Source: a virus
Strand: one strand, 5' to 3'
Virus record (IMG/VR): IMGVR_UViG_3300045051_000987
Coordinates: 1 to 64,000 of that record
Length of the DNA: 64,000 nt
In this document: positions 49,912 to 57,982 of the stretch, piece after piece
Position numbering within the stretch: the first letter of the stretch is position 1
How the letters are laid out: every line of letters starts with the position of its first letter
Program-made: the position numbers and the translations under genes
Notes under the pieces: generated by a model
What the model saw: the letters and a program-made list of their open reading frames with translations, nothing else
Told to the model about the DNA's origin: nothing
Databases searched by the model: none

Positions 49912-51111
49912 CGGGTCCCCACCACGTCGGCCATGTCGGGGAGCCGATCGAGGCTTCCCATGCCGATCCACCACGTCGCGCACGATGCGCTCGATCACGC
50001 TTCCCTGCGTGGCGAACGGCGGTGCGAACTTCCACGTGTCGTGCGTGGGGGAGATGGAGCCCGCGATGTCACCGGGGCGGAGTGCATCGGCCTGCTCGCG
50101 CGGGTGTGCACGCATCCGAGCAAGAGTCTCCTCCTCGACGGGTGCTCGCGCTGCATCACGCGCACCGCGGAAGTCGTTCTCGAGCTGATCGGCGAGCACC
50201 TTGAGTCGACGATCGATGAATGCCTTGAAGTCCTCATCGCTCGGAAGGCCCGCCGCTGCGCGCTCCTTGTCCTTCGCCACGATCGCGCGCGCCTGACGGA
50301 CGATGCTCTCGGCATGGTCGGGCCCGTTGCCCTTCGCGCGGAGGTTCGGGAAAAGCTCGACGAGGAAGCGACCGAAGATCTCGCCCACGGCCTGACGCTC
50401 GTCGAGGCCTCGACGCATGCCGCGGAGATGAGCGATCACGTTCGAGATCGGTGCGGGGTGATCGGCGAAGCCCTCACACTTGATCACGAGCCCGAGCTCG
50501 GTGCACACGGCCTCGTAGTCCGCGCACTCGTCGCGCAGCGGGCTCGCCTTCGTCGTGCCCTCGGCCCTGAGCTTCTCGATGCGCTTGCACACACGCAACA
50601 CCGCCTGCTCGGCCGCGACCTCCCTGAACGTGACGAACTGCACGAGCGCGTGCGTCTCGTCTTCGTCGAGCACGTAGGAGCCTTCGAGGCACGACGTGCG
50701 AACGAGGTCTTCGAGATCGCTGATCGCAGCGGACACGTCCGGGTGCTTCCCGGCGTGCATGTTGAGCTGATAGAGCGCATCGCGAATGCGCTTCTCCGCG
50801 TTCGTCGCGATCGGCGTCGGGATGCTCGACTCGGACACGCCGTCGACGACCTTCACGAAGGTCACGGTCGGATCGCCGAGGTCGTTCTCCTTCATGTCGG
50901 CGTTGGGCCCGTAGAACGTCGTCAGCGTCCCTCGCTGATGGCACTTCGGACAGTGGTCGTTGTCGTCGGGGTCGTACGCGCGCTGCTCCTCAGCGGTGAA
51001 GGTCTCGTCGCATTCGATGCAGCCTTCGACGTGCGCGAGCGCGACGAGGATCCGGTTTCCGAGCGCAGCGCGCTGCTCGGCGGTGAGCGTGATCTCGAGG
51101 GGCTTCGTCAT
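49561..51111 (-). CDS. Unknown protein; open frame probably joins two genes across a frameshift
   Basis: The open frame is 516 aa (ATG 51111). N-terminus has a zinc site (CIECDETF and HCPKCHQRG); middle is helical (AEKRIRDALYQLNMHAGKHP, RIEKLRAEG, RAIVAKDKERAAA). From about 49975 to 49912 the frame turns into Arg/Gly/His shadow-type sequence, while another frame reads WIGMGSLDRLPDMADVVGTR and ends in TGA overlapping the ATG at 49911 (ATGA, the junction style used throughout this phage). I infer a 1-nt insertion near GTGGTGG (about 49968) and two real genes. Confidence 0.55.
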   Translation of the reverse strand: MTKPLEITLTAEQRAALGNRILVALAHVEGCIECDETFTAEEQRAYDPDDNDHCPKCHQRGTLTTFYGPNADMKENDLGDPTVTFVKVVDGVSESSIPTPIATNAEKRIRDALYQLNMHAGKHPDVSAAISDLEDLVRTSCLEGSYVLDEDETHALVQFVTFREVAAEQAVLRVCKRIEKLRAEGTTKASPLRDECADYEAVCTELGLVIKCEGFADHPAPISNVIAHLRGMRRGLDERQAVGEIFGRFLVELFPNLRAKGNGPDHAESIVRQARAIVAKDKERAAAGLPSDEDFKAFIDRRLKVLADQLENDFRGARDAARAPVEEETLARMRAHPREQADALRPGDIAGSISPTHDTWKFAPPFATQGSVIERIVRDVVDRHGKPRSAPRHGRRGGDPMTYKLPMTVIDSAAAAFTDLCVADRIVVEEQIALREEWRARAELDPRAVKERLRVTGAFFSQIHRSEPPCVVLSTDAGQRNWLNFLTEADVMRHRLLEDARERINEAQRRISGITR

Positions 51112-51117
51112 GCCGGC

Positions 51118-51123
51118 ATCATG
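51118..51123 (-). promoter_or_regulatory. Class 2 CATGAT box before 51111
   Basis: GGCGGCATGAT, 6 nt before ATG 51111, in a 22-bp gap. Confidence 0.5.
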
Positions 51124-51133
51124 CCGCCGGTGA

Positions 51134-51307
51134 TCATCGACTCTTCGGGTAGCGCTTCCCTGTCGGGTTCGGCTGCTTCGAGAGCTTCGCGATCTCCTTG
51201 CGCACCTTCGCGACGCGCTGCGCGCTCGCGGGCGTCCTCGGCGCTTCCTCGAGCTTCTCGAGCTCGGAGCGGAGCTCAGCCATCGTCATGAACTTCGGGT
51301 TCGTCAT
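51134..51307 (-). CDS. Small 57-aa helical protein
   Basis: ATG at 51307 (ATGA overlap). KFMTMAELRSELEKLEEAPR, then SAQRVAKVRKEIAKLSKQ and a basic tail: two charged helices with a hairpin between. Could be a small DNA- or protein-binding coiled coil. Confidence 0.55.
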   Translation of the reverse strand: MTNPKFMTMAELRSELEKLEEAPRTPASAQRVAKVRKEIAKLSKQPNPTGKRYPKSR

Positions 51308-51654
51308 GTGCCTCGGATGAGGTGCTCGATGTCGGTGCTCACCGCGTGGTGTCGACGGGCGCCCACGCGCGCGACGAGTAGCTTCGAGGCCTCGACGGGA
51401 TCGGGATGCGCGAGGCACCACGCCACCGCACGGCGCGCGAGAGCTGTCCCACCGTCCTCATGAAGCGCCGTCGTCTGAAAGACGGCCGTGAGCACCGCGC
51501 ACACGTGATCGGGCGCGGGATGCTCGTGCACGAGGAGCGTGGCGCCGGGATGCATGATGTCGGCGACCTCTCGAGGAGGAACGGCCGGCGTGCGGTGCTC
51601 CTTCACGAGGATCCGCCGGAGCTCGCGCCGCTCCATGCGCGACCACACCTTCAC
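51304..51654 (-). CDS. Unknown 116-aa protein
   Basis: GTG at 51654 (GTGA overlap). Basic start (VWSRMERRELRRILVKEHRT), ATLLVHEHPAPDHVCAVLTA, ARRAVAWCLAHPDPVEASKL: alpha/beta with several His and two Cys. No family recognised. Confidence 0.55.
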   Translation of the reverse strand: MKVWSRMERRELRRILVKEHRTPAVPPREVADIMHPGATLLVHEHPAPDHVCAVLTAVFQTTALHEDGGTALARRAVAWCLAHPDPVEASKLLVARVGARRHHAVSTDIEHLIRGT

Positions 51655-51848
51655 GTGTCCTCGGGATCACGACGTTCCTTCCACACGATCGTGAGCTCGA
51701 GGACATGCCCGGAATCGATGCGCTCGTCGATCTGCAAGCCACTCGTCGGGATCTGCTTCTCCGGATACCGCGCGCGGATCGCGTCGAGGATGTCTGACCG
51801 CGTGAGGATGACGCGGTTCGTCACTTCGACCTGCTTCTCGTGCTTCAT
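51651..51848 (-). CDS. Unknown 65-aa protein
   Basis: ATG at 51848 (ATGA overlap). KHEKQVEVTNRVILTRSDIL, RARYPEKQIPTSGLQI and DSGHVLELTIVWKE: a helix flanked by strands, a fold type common in small phage proteins that interact with host factors. Function unknown. Confidence 0.55.
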   Translation of the reverse strand: MKHEKQVEVTNRVILTRSDILDAIRARYPEKQIPTSGLQIDERIDSGHVLELTIVWKERRDPEDT

Positions 51849-52171
51849 CGCTCCTTGGGCTTTCCGATCAAGTTGCCGTCGACGTCGACGAACTCGATCC
51901 GTTTGTAGAGGGTCTCGCAGACCTCGTGCCCACGTTCGTCGAGGTGCACGGGGCCGTACTCGCAGAGCAGCCAGACGGCTTCATCCGGCATCATGTGCGG
52001 ATGGTGGATGCCGTCGTGACGGAGCCATCGCTTGCCGGGCCTGACGTCCGACGGATGGCTCGCCGAGTACTCGCGGAGCTCCGCCTTGAGCTTGAAGAAC
52101 TCCGCATGCGTCATGCGCACCGGGATGTTCCGCAGCGTGTCGAAGCCTCGCATGGTGATCGTCTGCGTCAT
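51845..52171 (-). CDS. Unknown 108-aa protein
   Basis: ATG at 52171 (ATGA overlap); a longer ORF to 52504 is shadow. MTHAEFFKLKAELREYSASH, HPHMMPDEAVWLLCEYGPVH, LDERGHEVCETLYKRIEFVD, VDGNLIGKPKER. His/Asp-rich, with a Cys in each half. No family recognised. Confidence 0.55.
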   Translation of the reverse strand: MTQTITMRGFDTLRNIPVRMTHAEFFKLKAELREYSASHPSDVRPGKRWLRHDGIHHPHMMPDEAVWLLCEYGPVHLDERGHEVCETLYKRIEFVDVDGNLIGKPKER

Positions 52172-52527
52172 CCGTGTGCGTCTCCCGCGAGGTCGAGAAG
52201 TCGATCGAGCTCTTGCAGCGCACCGAAGGGACCTTCGGCATCGCCCCGCGAGCATCCGAGCTTGTCGAGGATCTCGTTGAGGAGCCGTCGATCCTCGCTC
52301 TCGACGGTCTCCTTCAAGTCGGCGCCTTCGCGGATCCGCTTCTGACACGAGGAGCAGATCACGACGCTCAGCATGCCCGCCCGATAGAGGTTCGCGTGAC
52401 CGACCATCGTGTTCTTCACCTCGAGCTGATCGACCTGCTCGTTCGTCAGGAAGAAGCCCGCTTCGGAAGTCGGCTCGCCGGTCGTGCTCACCACACCCCG
52501 ACATCGGATGCAGACCGCGCGGCTCAC
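52168..52527 (-). CDS. Zinc-binding 119-aa protein
   Basis: GTG at 52527 (GTGA overlap). CIRCRGVVSTTGE at the N-terminus and CSSCQKRIREG in the middle give a split four-Cys zinc site around a helical VDQLEVKNTMVG segment; the C-terminus is an acidic helix (RRLLNEILDKLGCSRGDAEG). Possible transcription or translation modulator; no name. Confidence 0.6.
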   Translation of the reverse strand: MSRAVCIRCRGVVSTTGEPTSEAGFFLTNEQVDQLEVKNTMVGHANLYRAGMLSVVICSSCQKRIREGADLKETVESEDRRLLNEILDKLGCSRGDAEGPFGALQELDRLLDLAGDAHG

Positions 52528-52934
52528 TTCGGCAGCTCCGACGGCCACCTCACGACCTCGATCTGTTCGAGGTTCGCGTCGACGAGGAGCAAGCGCTCCA
52601 TGAGCAAGCCGTCGGTCAACGCGTTCACGCTCAACGGGAGGTAGCGCCGGATCGACGTGAGCTTGAAGTGAAAGAGAAGCGCTCGATCACCGCGGCTCTC
52701 ACGCACGACGACCTCTAGATACCGCTCGAAGGCGAACTTCTCCGAGAGCCACGTCTCGAGGCCCCCCTTCTCGTCGAGACAGTACGCGCGCGAGATCACG
52801 AGACCTTGCGGCGTCGATTCGACCGAGGCTACCGAGAACCATTCGGCGTCGTCGCGTTCGGGGAAGGGACAGCGGAGAGCGAAGGCGAACGTGCCGAAAG
52901 TCGTGCTGTGCTGGAGCGGGGCTGCGGGGATCAT
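52524..52934 (-). CDS. Unknown 136-aa beta-rich protein under a class 2 promoter and palindrome
   Basis: ATG at 52934 with AAGGAGG upstream. TFGTFAFALRCPFPERDDAE, WFSVASVESTPQGLVISRAY, KFAFERYLEVVVRESRGDRA, LLFHFKLTSIRRYLPLSVNA. Compact beta-barrel-like sequence. It is the one gene here with a visible leader: a GGCATGAT box 60 bp upstream, then the palindrome, then the ribosome-binding site. Confidence 0.6.
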   Translation of the reverse strand: MIPAAPLQHSTTFGTFAFALRCPFPERDDAEWFSVASVESTPQGLVISRAYCLDEKGGLETWLSEKFAFERYLEVVVRESRGDRALLFHFKLTSIRRYLPLSVNALTDGLLMERLLLVDANLEQIEVVRWPSELPK

Positions 52935-52953
52935 GGGTGGCCTCCTTGGGGCG

Positions 52954-52971
52954 TGTTCACCCGGGTGAACA
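52954..52971. repeat. Dispersed 18-bp palindrome, copy 11
   Basis: In the 5' leader of the 52934 gene, about 23 bp downstream of the class 2 box and 20 bp before ATG: a textbook operator/roadblock position. Confidence 0.9.
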
Positions 52972-52993
52972 CCGGGCGTCGTCGTCAGCTCCC

Positions 52994-52999
52994 ATCATG
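52994..52999 (-). promoter_or_regulatory. Class 2 CATGAT box with leader
   Basis: GGCGGCATGAT after the HNH stop. No start codon follows at 6 nt, so the element acts apart from translation starts, supporting promoter function. Confidence 0.55.
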
Positions 53000-53004
53000 C
53001 CGCC

Positions 53005-53418
53005 TCACCTGATCCGGATCCGCTCGCCGGTCGGGAGCACCTCGAAGATCATCGCGGCCGCGTACTTCGATCGCTTCTTCCGCGTGGTGGTGCTCTGCGC
53101 CGAACGCACACGGGCCGTCCACTTCGCACGGCGGAGCTTGCCGCTCGGTCGATCGGGCCCGCGAGCGATCCACGTCTGACCCGCTTCGCTCTTGAGCCAC
53201 GCGAGGAAGACCTCGAGAGGGAGGTCCGACTTCGTGTTGTTGCAGGGGTGGCACGCGATCACGACCTTGCTCCCGCCGCGCGACTTCGGCTCGACGTGAT
53301 CGAGCGTGGCCTCCTCGCGGAGGAGCGGATCACCGCAGTACGTGCACGGCACCGTTGGTTCGGGTGCGTCAGCGTGCCTTCGACGCTCACGCGTGAAGAT
53401 GGCGTCTCGTCGGGTCAT
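53005..53418 (-). CDS. HNH endonuclease
   Basis: 137 aa, ATG at 53418. CTYCGDPLLREEATLDHVEP (about 25-44) followed by KSRGGSKVVIACHPCNNTKS gives the HNH fold: CxxC zinc pair, DH (catalytic His), second CxxC with N (HPCNN). The C-terminal part is basic (KLRRAKWTARVRSAQSTTTR), suited to DNA contact. Free-standing HNH genes in phages are homing or packaging-linked nucleases; this one is far from terminase, so homing or host-DNA attack is more likely. Confidence 0.85.
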   Translation of the reverse strand: MTRRDAIFTRERRRHADAPEPTVPCTYCGDPLLREEATLDHVEPKSRGGSKVVIACHPCNNTKSDLPLEVFLAWLKSEAGQTWIARGPDRPSGKLRRAKWTARVRSAQSTTTRKKRSKYAAAMIFEVLPTGERIRIR

Positions 53419-53429
53419 GTCTCACAGGC

Positions 53430-53789
53430 TCACAGTGTGGTGTCCTTCCGGAGCTTGATCAGCCGATGGGTGCGCGCGAACGCGCCGAGCGTGAGGTTCC
53501 GATCGACGCCCTGCGCGTGGCGGAGGTGCACGAGGAGCTCGGAGGCCTTCCACTCCTCGGCGCCATCGAGCTTCACGAAGGTCACGGCGCCGAGCGTCGC
53601 GCGCGGTGAGCGCGGATCGCGCACCGTCCACACCGAGCCTTCGAGGAAGGCCGAGAGGTCGTCCATCGTCACCGCGAAGGCGTCTCCCCACTCCCACGAG
53701 CCCGGGATCTCGTCACCGAGCTCAGCGGGGACGGCGAACGGATCCGCGGATGCGAGGAGGGCCTCGACCTGTTCCTCGAGCGTAGGCAT
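53430..53789 (-). CDS. Unknown 119-aa protein
   Basis: ATG at 53789 (TGATG overlap; GTG 53792 is possible). LEEQVEALLASADPFAVPAE, WEWGDAFAVTMDDLSAFLEG, SELLVHLRHAQGVDRNLTLG, ending with a basic RTHRLIKLRKDTTL. Acidic helical protein, no family recognised. Confidence 0.55.
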   Translation of the reverse strand: MPTLEEQVEALLASADPFAVPAELGDEIPGSWEWGDAFAVTMDDLSAFLEGSVWTVRDPRSPRATLGAVTFVKLDGAEEWKASELLVHLRHAQGVDRNLTLGAFARTHRLIKLRKDTTL

Positions 53790-55336
53790 CACCCGGTGAA
53801 CCGCTTGAAGAACGCGACCACGCGATCACGCGTGCGTCCGCGCTGGTAGGTCTGCGGCTCGAAGTCGGCGAGCGTCCTCGCGTCGAGCTCACGCGCGCGC
53901 CGGGTGTTCTCGTGGTTGAGGATGTCCATCACCTCGCCCGCTTCCCCGCGCACGTCCGGGCGGCTCTCTCGGAGCTGCGCGGTCGCCATGCCGAGCACGT
54001 GCTCGAACCGCTTGTGCGCGAGCATCTTCGGATCGAGGACACGCCACGTCTCGAGCACGCCATCGCTCACGAAGCGCGAGTCGAGGTCATCGAAGCCGTC
54101 GGGCTTCACGCGGACGCAGCGCCACCCCACGAGGTCTGACTGCGTCTGCTTCTCGATGAGCTTCACAGTCGTGCCCGAGATCGACTGACGCACCTGACCG
54201 CGCTCGAGCGGCTCGCGGTTCCGAGGATCGATGCTCTGATCGATCGCGTTCCACAGCTCGTCTCGAGCAGGGTCGCCCCATCGCTCGGCGATGTTCGCGC
54301 GGATGCGCGTGAGCTGCTTCTCGAGCTCTTCGAGCGCTTCGTCGAACGTGCGGTGCGGCTGAGGGCCGAACGCTTCGACCATGATCGAGAGGAGCCGCTT
54401 CCGAAGCGTGTCGAGCCGTTCGCCGAGGTCGAAGTGCTCGTGCGTGAAGATGCGCTCGATCACGTGCTGCATGGTGTCGCCGCTCGCACCCGCGGCGCGG
54501 AGGTGGTGCACCGCTGCGAAGTAGAGCCGCGTGCGGAGGTTCTCGATTGTCGGCTTCTCGACGATGGTCCCCTTCGGGAGCTTGATCTTGATCGTCGCGA
54601 AGATCCCGTCGCGCGTCGATCGCTCGATCTGCACGTCCTCGACGAGCTCGGCGTTCGGCGCCATCACGTAGCCGAAGACGTCGACCGTCGACGTGTGGAG
54701 CACCTCACCGACGCGCGCGCCGGCCTCGCCGACGGGCGTGACGTGGATCTTTCGCTCGACCGTGCGGAGCTGCTCGTCGAGCGCCGGTGCTGGCTCGGTG
54801 TTCCCGAGCACGAACGCATCGCGCACCTTCGATGCGACCGCGGCCGCGCCGATGAGTGCTTCGCTGAGCACGACGACGGGCCTACCGGGGGTCGCGTGTC
54901 CGCTCTCGTAGAAGAGGCGCATCTCGTTCGCCCACGTCGAGAGCGTGCGCATCTCCTCGCGCGTGATGGTGAAGGTCTCTTCGTCCCTGCTCAGCATGAT
55001 CTCTGCTCCTCTCACGAACTGCTCGAGCAGCTCGGGCCATCCTTCGACGTCGGCGTGCCCCGTCTCGATCGCGCTCACGTCCGCGATGCTCAGATCGAGG
55101 ATGTAGGCCACCTCGCTCAGCTTGAGCTCGCGCTCGCGACGAAGGCGCCGGAAGCGTTCACCACGCTCGCGGAGCACCTCGCTCGGCTCCTCGAACGTCA
55201 TGACCTCGCCGATGCCGCACGGGAGCTCCTCGGCCGCCGCTTGGCACGGGCCGGAGCCATCGGGACCGCAGCACGTGCGCGTCACGAAGCTGCGCGTCGA
55301 TCCGGTGGGCTTGGCCCTCTTGATCTTGAACGCCAT
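53789..55336 (-). CDS. XRE-type HTH protein with long C-terminal region
   Basis: 515 aa, ATG at 55336. N-terminus has Cys-rich CCGPDGSGPCQ and ELPCGIGEVMTF, then an XRE HTH (RRLRRERELKLSEVAYILDL then SIADVSAIETGH, about 63-96). Residues about 115-515 are a large alpha/beta region (VGEVLHTSTVDVFGYVMAPN, FATIKIKLPKGTIVEKPTIE, WRCVRVKPDGFDDLDSRFVS). A good internal start (ATG about 54998, AGAGGAG upstream) could begin a separate gene. The HTH part resembles phage antitoxin/regulator proteins that carry a metal site. Confidence 0.65.
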   Translation of the reverse strand: MAFKIKRAKPTGSTRSFVTRTCCGPDGSGPCQAAAEELPCGIGEVMTFEEPSEVLRERGERFRRLRRERELKLSEVAYILDLSIADVSAIETGHADVEGWPELLEQFVRGAEIMLSRDEETFTITREEMRTLSTWANEMRLFYESGHATPGRPVVVLSEALIGAAAVASKVRDAFVLGNTEPAPALDEQLRTVERKIHVTPVGEAGARVGEVLHTSTVDVFGYVMAPNAELVEDVQIERSTRDGIFATIKIKLPKGTIVEKPTIENLRTRLYFAAVHHLRAAGASGDTMQHVIERIFTHEHFDLGERLDTLRKRLLSIMVEAFGPQPHRTFDEALEELEKQLTRIRANIAERWGDPARDELWNAIDQSIDPRNREPLERGQVRQSISGTTVKLIEKQTQSDLVGWRCVRVKPDGFDDLDSRFVSDGVLETWRVLDPKMLAHKRFEHVLGMATAQLRESRPDVRGEAGEVMDILNHENTRRARELDARTLADFEPQTYQRGRTRDRVVAFFKRFTG

Positions 55337-55338
55337 CG

Positions 55339-55854
55339 TCAGCTCGCCATCGCTGCGAGAATGCGACCAAGGCTCTCGCGCGCTGCTTCGAGACGCGTGC
55401 GGAGCATCGCGAGGGCTTCACGTCGCGCCGCCTGTTCGGTCTTCGCCACAAGGCTCTCGCAGCGCGGCTTGCCGTTCTCGAAGACCACGAACCAGTCACC
55501 GTCGTCGTGACCGATCGTCATGTGGTCGACGTCGCCCACCGCGAAGCGACTGTGCAGCGCACCGAACTGCACGCGCTCCCACTTCGCGACAAGAGGCTCG
55601 ACGATGCCCCAGCCGTCCGCGTTGAAGTCGACCACGCCACGACGGCGGAGCTCCTCGAGCACGCTCAGCGTGAGACGCGGCGAAAGCGTGCCCGACGTCG
55701 TCTTCGCAGGCGTCCACTTGGCGACCTCGCGAGCGGTCTTCACACGAGGGAATCGCGTGATGTTCGGCGCGCTGCACATCGCATGACGTCGAAGGGCATC
55801 GATCACCCGCTCTTCGATCGCGGTGAACGGCTTCTTGGGGTTGGGCTTCGCCAC
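55339..55854 (-). CDS. Winged-helix-like protein
   Basis: 171 aa from GTG 55854, GGCATGAT box 6 nt upstream. Residues 1-85: EERVIDALRRHAMCSAPNIT, TSGTLSPRLTLSVLEELRRR, GVVDFNADGWGIVEP have the order helix, helix, wing of restriction-type or MarR-like winged helices. Then VQFGALHSRFAVGDVDHMTI and a C-terminal long helix. Likely DNA-binding. Confidence 0.6.
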   Translation of the reverse strand: MAKPNPKKPFTAIEERVIDALRRHAMCSAPNITRFPRVKTAREVAKWTPAKTTSGTLSPRLTLSVLEELRRRGVVDFNADGWGIVEPLVAKWERVQFGALHSRFAVGDVDHMTIGHDDGDWFVVFENGKPRCESLVAKTEQAARREALAMLRTRLEAARESLGRILAAMAS

Positions 55855-55860
55855 GGACCC

Positions 55861-55866
55861 ATCATG
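55861..55866 (-). promoter_or_regulatory. Class 2 CATGAT box before 55854
   Basis: GGCGGCATGAT, 6 nt before GTG 55854. Confidence 0.5.
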
Positions 55867-55874
55867 CCGCCTGC

Positions 55875-56132
55875 TCATTGCAGGCCTGGCCGCGTGACAG
55901 CCGACGTGAGGATGAAGCGCTCGCGGATCGTCGACTCACGCACGCGCGTCTCGCGCCCGGTCTCGAGGTTCTTCACGCGCCACACGCGGAGCGGGCCCTT
56001 CACGCGCGCGTCGACGGGCTCGAAGAGGATGATCTTCCGCGTCTCGCGCTCGTCGCGCGGTCGCAGGATGTCGCCCGCGGTGAAGTCACGCATGAGCGTC
56101 TCGCGATGGATGTTCGGCTTCGGCCTCTTCAT
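55875..56132 (-). CDS. Small 85-aa protein
   Basis: ATG at 56132 (ATGA overlap). HRETLMRDFTAGDILRPRDE, ETRKIILFEPVDARVKGPLR, VWRVKNLETGRETRVRESTI: SH3-like small barrel, rich in Arg. Probably nucleic-acid or protein binding; not recognised as a known family. Confidence 0.6.
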   Translation of the reverse strand: MKRPKPNIHRETLMRDFTAGDILRPRDERETRKIILFEPVDARVKGPLRVWRVKNLETGRETRVRESTIRERFILTSAVTRPGLQ

Positions 56133-56962
56133 CGTCGGAATGCCTTCCTCGCGTCGGCGATCGCGTTGTTGAGCTCGACCATCGCCTCGTGCGATCCGCC
56201 CGGCCGATCGGGATGACGCTCGAGCGTGAGCTTCTTGTAGACGGCCTCGGCCGCTGCGATGTCGACGGGGTTGTTGAGGATCTCGCGCCACTTCTCCGAG
56301 ATGGGGCGCGTCGGGCGAGGAGGGATCCCGCTCTGACCGAAGCCACGTCGGAACGCGTTGAAGAAGTCCTCGAAGCCCTCGAACACCTCAGCCGTGGCCT
56401 TGCGTGCCTGCTCGCGCTCCCACGCCTGACGCTGTCGGCGCTGGTTCTCTTCGGCGCGACGGTCCGCGGCTTCCGCTTCCTGACGCTCTCGTCGCTCGCG
56501 CACCTCGCGATCGTTCGGATCGGGTGCGTCGACGTGACCGAAGCCTTCCTCGACGTGCTGCGATCGAGGCTGCTGTCGCACGCGCTGCCCCACGGTCTTC
56601 TTCCAACCACCGAAGGGCTGTCCTTCGACCTCGACCGTGAAGTTGATCGGGGTCTCTTCGTAGCGCGCGGCCTCCCGAACGCGCGCCTCTTCGGATCGCT
56701 GAGCGCTTCCCTTTTCGTCGACGAAGTCGCAATCGTCGTACTCGAAACGCAGCTCCATGCGCCCGGCGTAGATGCCCTGATCAGCTGTCGGGATCCGGTG
56801 CTGCTTCGCGTCGGCCTTCGAGATCCAGCATCCGCGGTAGATGCGCGACCGACCCTGATCGTCGATCACCTCGATGTCCATCTTCTCGATGTCGTGTGGT
56901 CCACGAGGGAGCCGGAACACGACGCGCGGCGTCGGCCGCTGTGCGGGGCGCTTGGCTGTCAC
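56129..56962 (-). CDS. J-domain (DnaJ-type) protein
   Basis: 277 aa from GTG 56962, GGCATGAT box 6 nt upstream. The C-terminal about 45 residues are a J-domain: AAAEAVYKKLTLERHPDRPG with the HPD motif (about 250-252) and EAMVELNNAIADARKAF. The N-terminal region is beta-rich (MDIEVIDDQGRSRIYRGCWI, GRMELRFEYDDCDFVDEKGS) and the middle is a charged coiled coil. A phage J-protein could recruit host DnaK for virion or replication-protein folding. A C-terminal J-domain is atypical. Confidence 0.8.
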   Translation of the reverse strand: MTAKRPAQRPTPRVVFRLPRGPHDIEKMDIEVIDDQGRSRIYRGCWISKADAKQHRIPTADQGIYAGRMELRFEYDDCDFVDEKGSAQRSEEARVREAARYEETPINFTVEVEGQPFGGWKKTVGQRVRQQPRSQHVEEGFGHVDAPDPNDREVRERRERQEAEAADRRAEENQRRQRQAWEREQARKATAEVFEGFEDFFNAFRRGFGQSGIPPRPTRPISEKWREILNNPVDIAAAEAVYKKLTLERHPDRPGGSHEAMVELNNAIADARKAFRR

Positions 56963-56968
56963 GTCGGC

Positions 56969-56974
56969 ATCATG
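56969..56974 (-). promoter_or_regulatory. Class 2 CATGAT box before 56962
   Basis: GCGGCATGAT, 6 nt before GTG 56962. Confidence 0.5.
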
Positions 56975-56983
56975 CCGCGACGC

Positions 56984-57982
56984 TCACGGCGTGAAGTCGG
57001 CCTTCGGCGTGCTCGTCTCCGAGATCTCGACCTGCAAGCCTCGCAAGCGCTTCGTGACGCGCGCGGGCGTGCGCGGGTCGAGATCGATGCCCACCCCACG
57101 ACGGCCGAGCACGCACGCCGCCTCGAGCACCGTGCCGGTCCCGACGAACGGATCGAGCACCACGTCGTTCGGCCGCGAGCTCGCGAGGATGCACCGGCGC
57201 GGGAGCTCCACCGGGAACGTCGAGTAGTGGTCGCCCTTGTACCGCCCGCCTCCGAACGACCACACGTCTCGGAGGTTCGCGCCCATCGGCTCGCCGTTCT
57301 CGTCGAGCTTCGCCGCGCGCTTCTTGCCCCACCGCCCGAGCCCGTACGACGCAGCTCGAGGATCGGGAACCGTCGCCGATCGCGCGGGGCCCTGCGCCTG
57401 TAGGCGGAGCGTGTTCGGCCTGAGCGGCTGTCGCACGGCGTTCGCGTCGTAGAAGTAGTGCGCGCGCCGCGAGAAGAGGAACACGTGCTCGTGAGACGAC
57501 GTCGGCCGATCCTGCATCGAGCCCGGCACGGGCGAGGGCTTCGACCAGATCACCTCGCTGCGAAGGATCCACCCGTCGGCTTGGAGCGCGAGCGCGACGC
57601 GCCACGGGATCCCGATCAGGCTCTTGCGCGGCAGACCGCACAGCGTGCTCTTGCTCTCGATGTTCGGAACGAGGTCATGTCGCTCGGGCGTCGAGAGCTT
57701 CGAGCTCTTGCCCGTGCTCCCTCGACGCGAGCCCGAGTAGCTGTCGCCGAGGTTCAACCACATCGTGCCGTCCTTCCGCAGCCCGCGGCGCGCCTCACGG
57801 AACGTGAGCACCATCGCCTCGACGAACGCATCGGGCGTCGGCTCCATCCCGATCTGCCCGTCGAGCCGGTAGTCGCGGAGGTGCCAATAGGGCGGGCTCG
57901 TCACGATCGTCTGCACGTTCTCGACGGTGCCGGCTAGCTCGCGCGCGTCGCCGACGAGGATCCGAAACCGCTCCTCGGTCAT
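56984..57982 (-). CDS. Beta-class DNA methyltransferase (N6-adenine or N4-cytosine)
   Basis: 332 aa, ATG at 57982. Motif IV TSPPYWHLRDY (28-38) comes first and motif I VVLDPFVGTGTVLEA near the C-terminus, the beta-class order; the S-P-P-Y variant is common in N4-cytosine enzymes and some N6-adenine ones. WLNLGDSYSG, IPWRVALALQADGWILR and VIWSKPSPVPGSM (motifs V-VIII region) and HEHVFLFSRR are present. No restriction endonuclease partner is nearby, so an orphan protective methylase is likely. A palindrome copy lies 4 bp before its ATG. Confidence 0.9.
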   Translation of the reverse strand: MTEERFRILVGDARELAGTVENVQTIVTSPPYWHLRDYRLDGQIGMEPTPDAFVEAMVLTFREARRGLRKDGTMWLNLGDSYSGSRRGSTGKSSKLSTPERHDLVPNIESKSTLCGLPRKSLIGIPWRVALALQADGWILRSEVIWSKPSPVPGSMQDRPTSSHEHVFLFSRRAHYFYDANAVRQPLRPNTLRLQAQGPARSATVPDPRAASYGLGRWGKKRAAKLDENGEPMGANLRDVWSFGGGRYKGDHYSTFPVELPRRCILASSRPNDVVLDPFVGTGTVLEAACVLGRRGVGIDLDPRTPARVTKRLRGLQVEISETSTPKADFTP

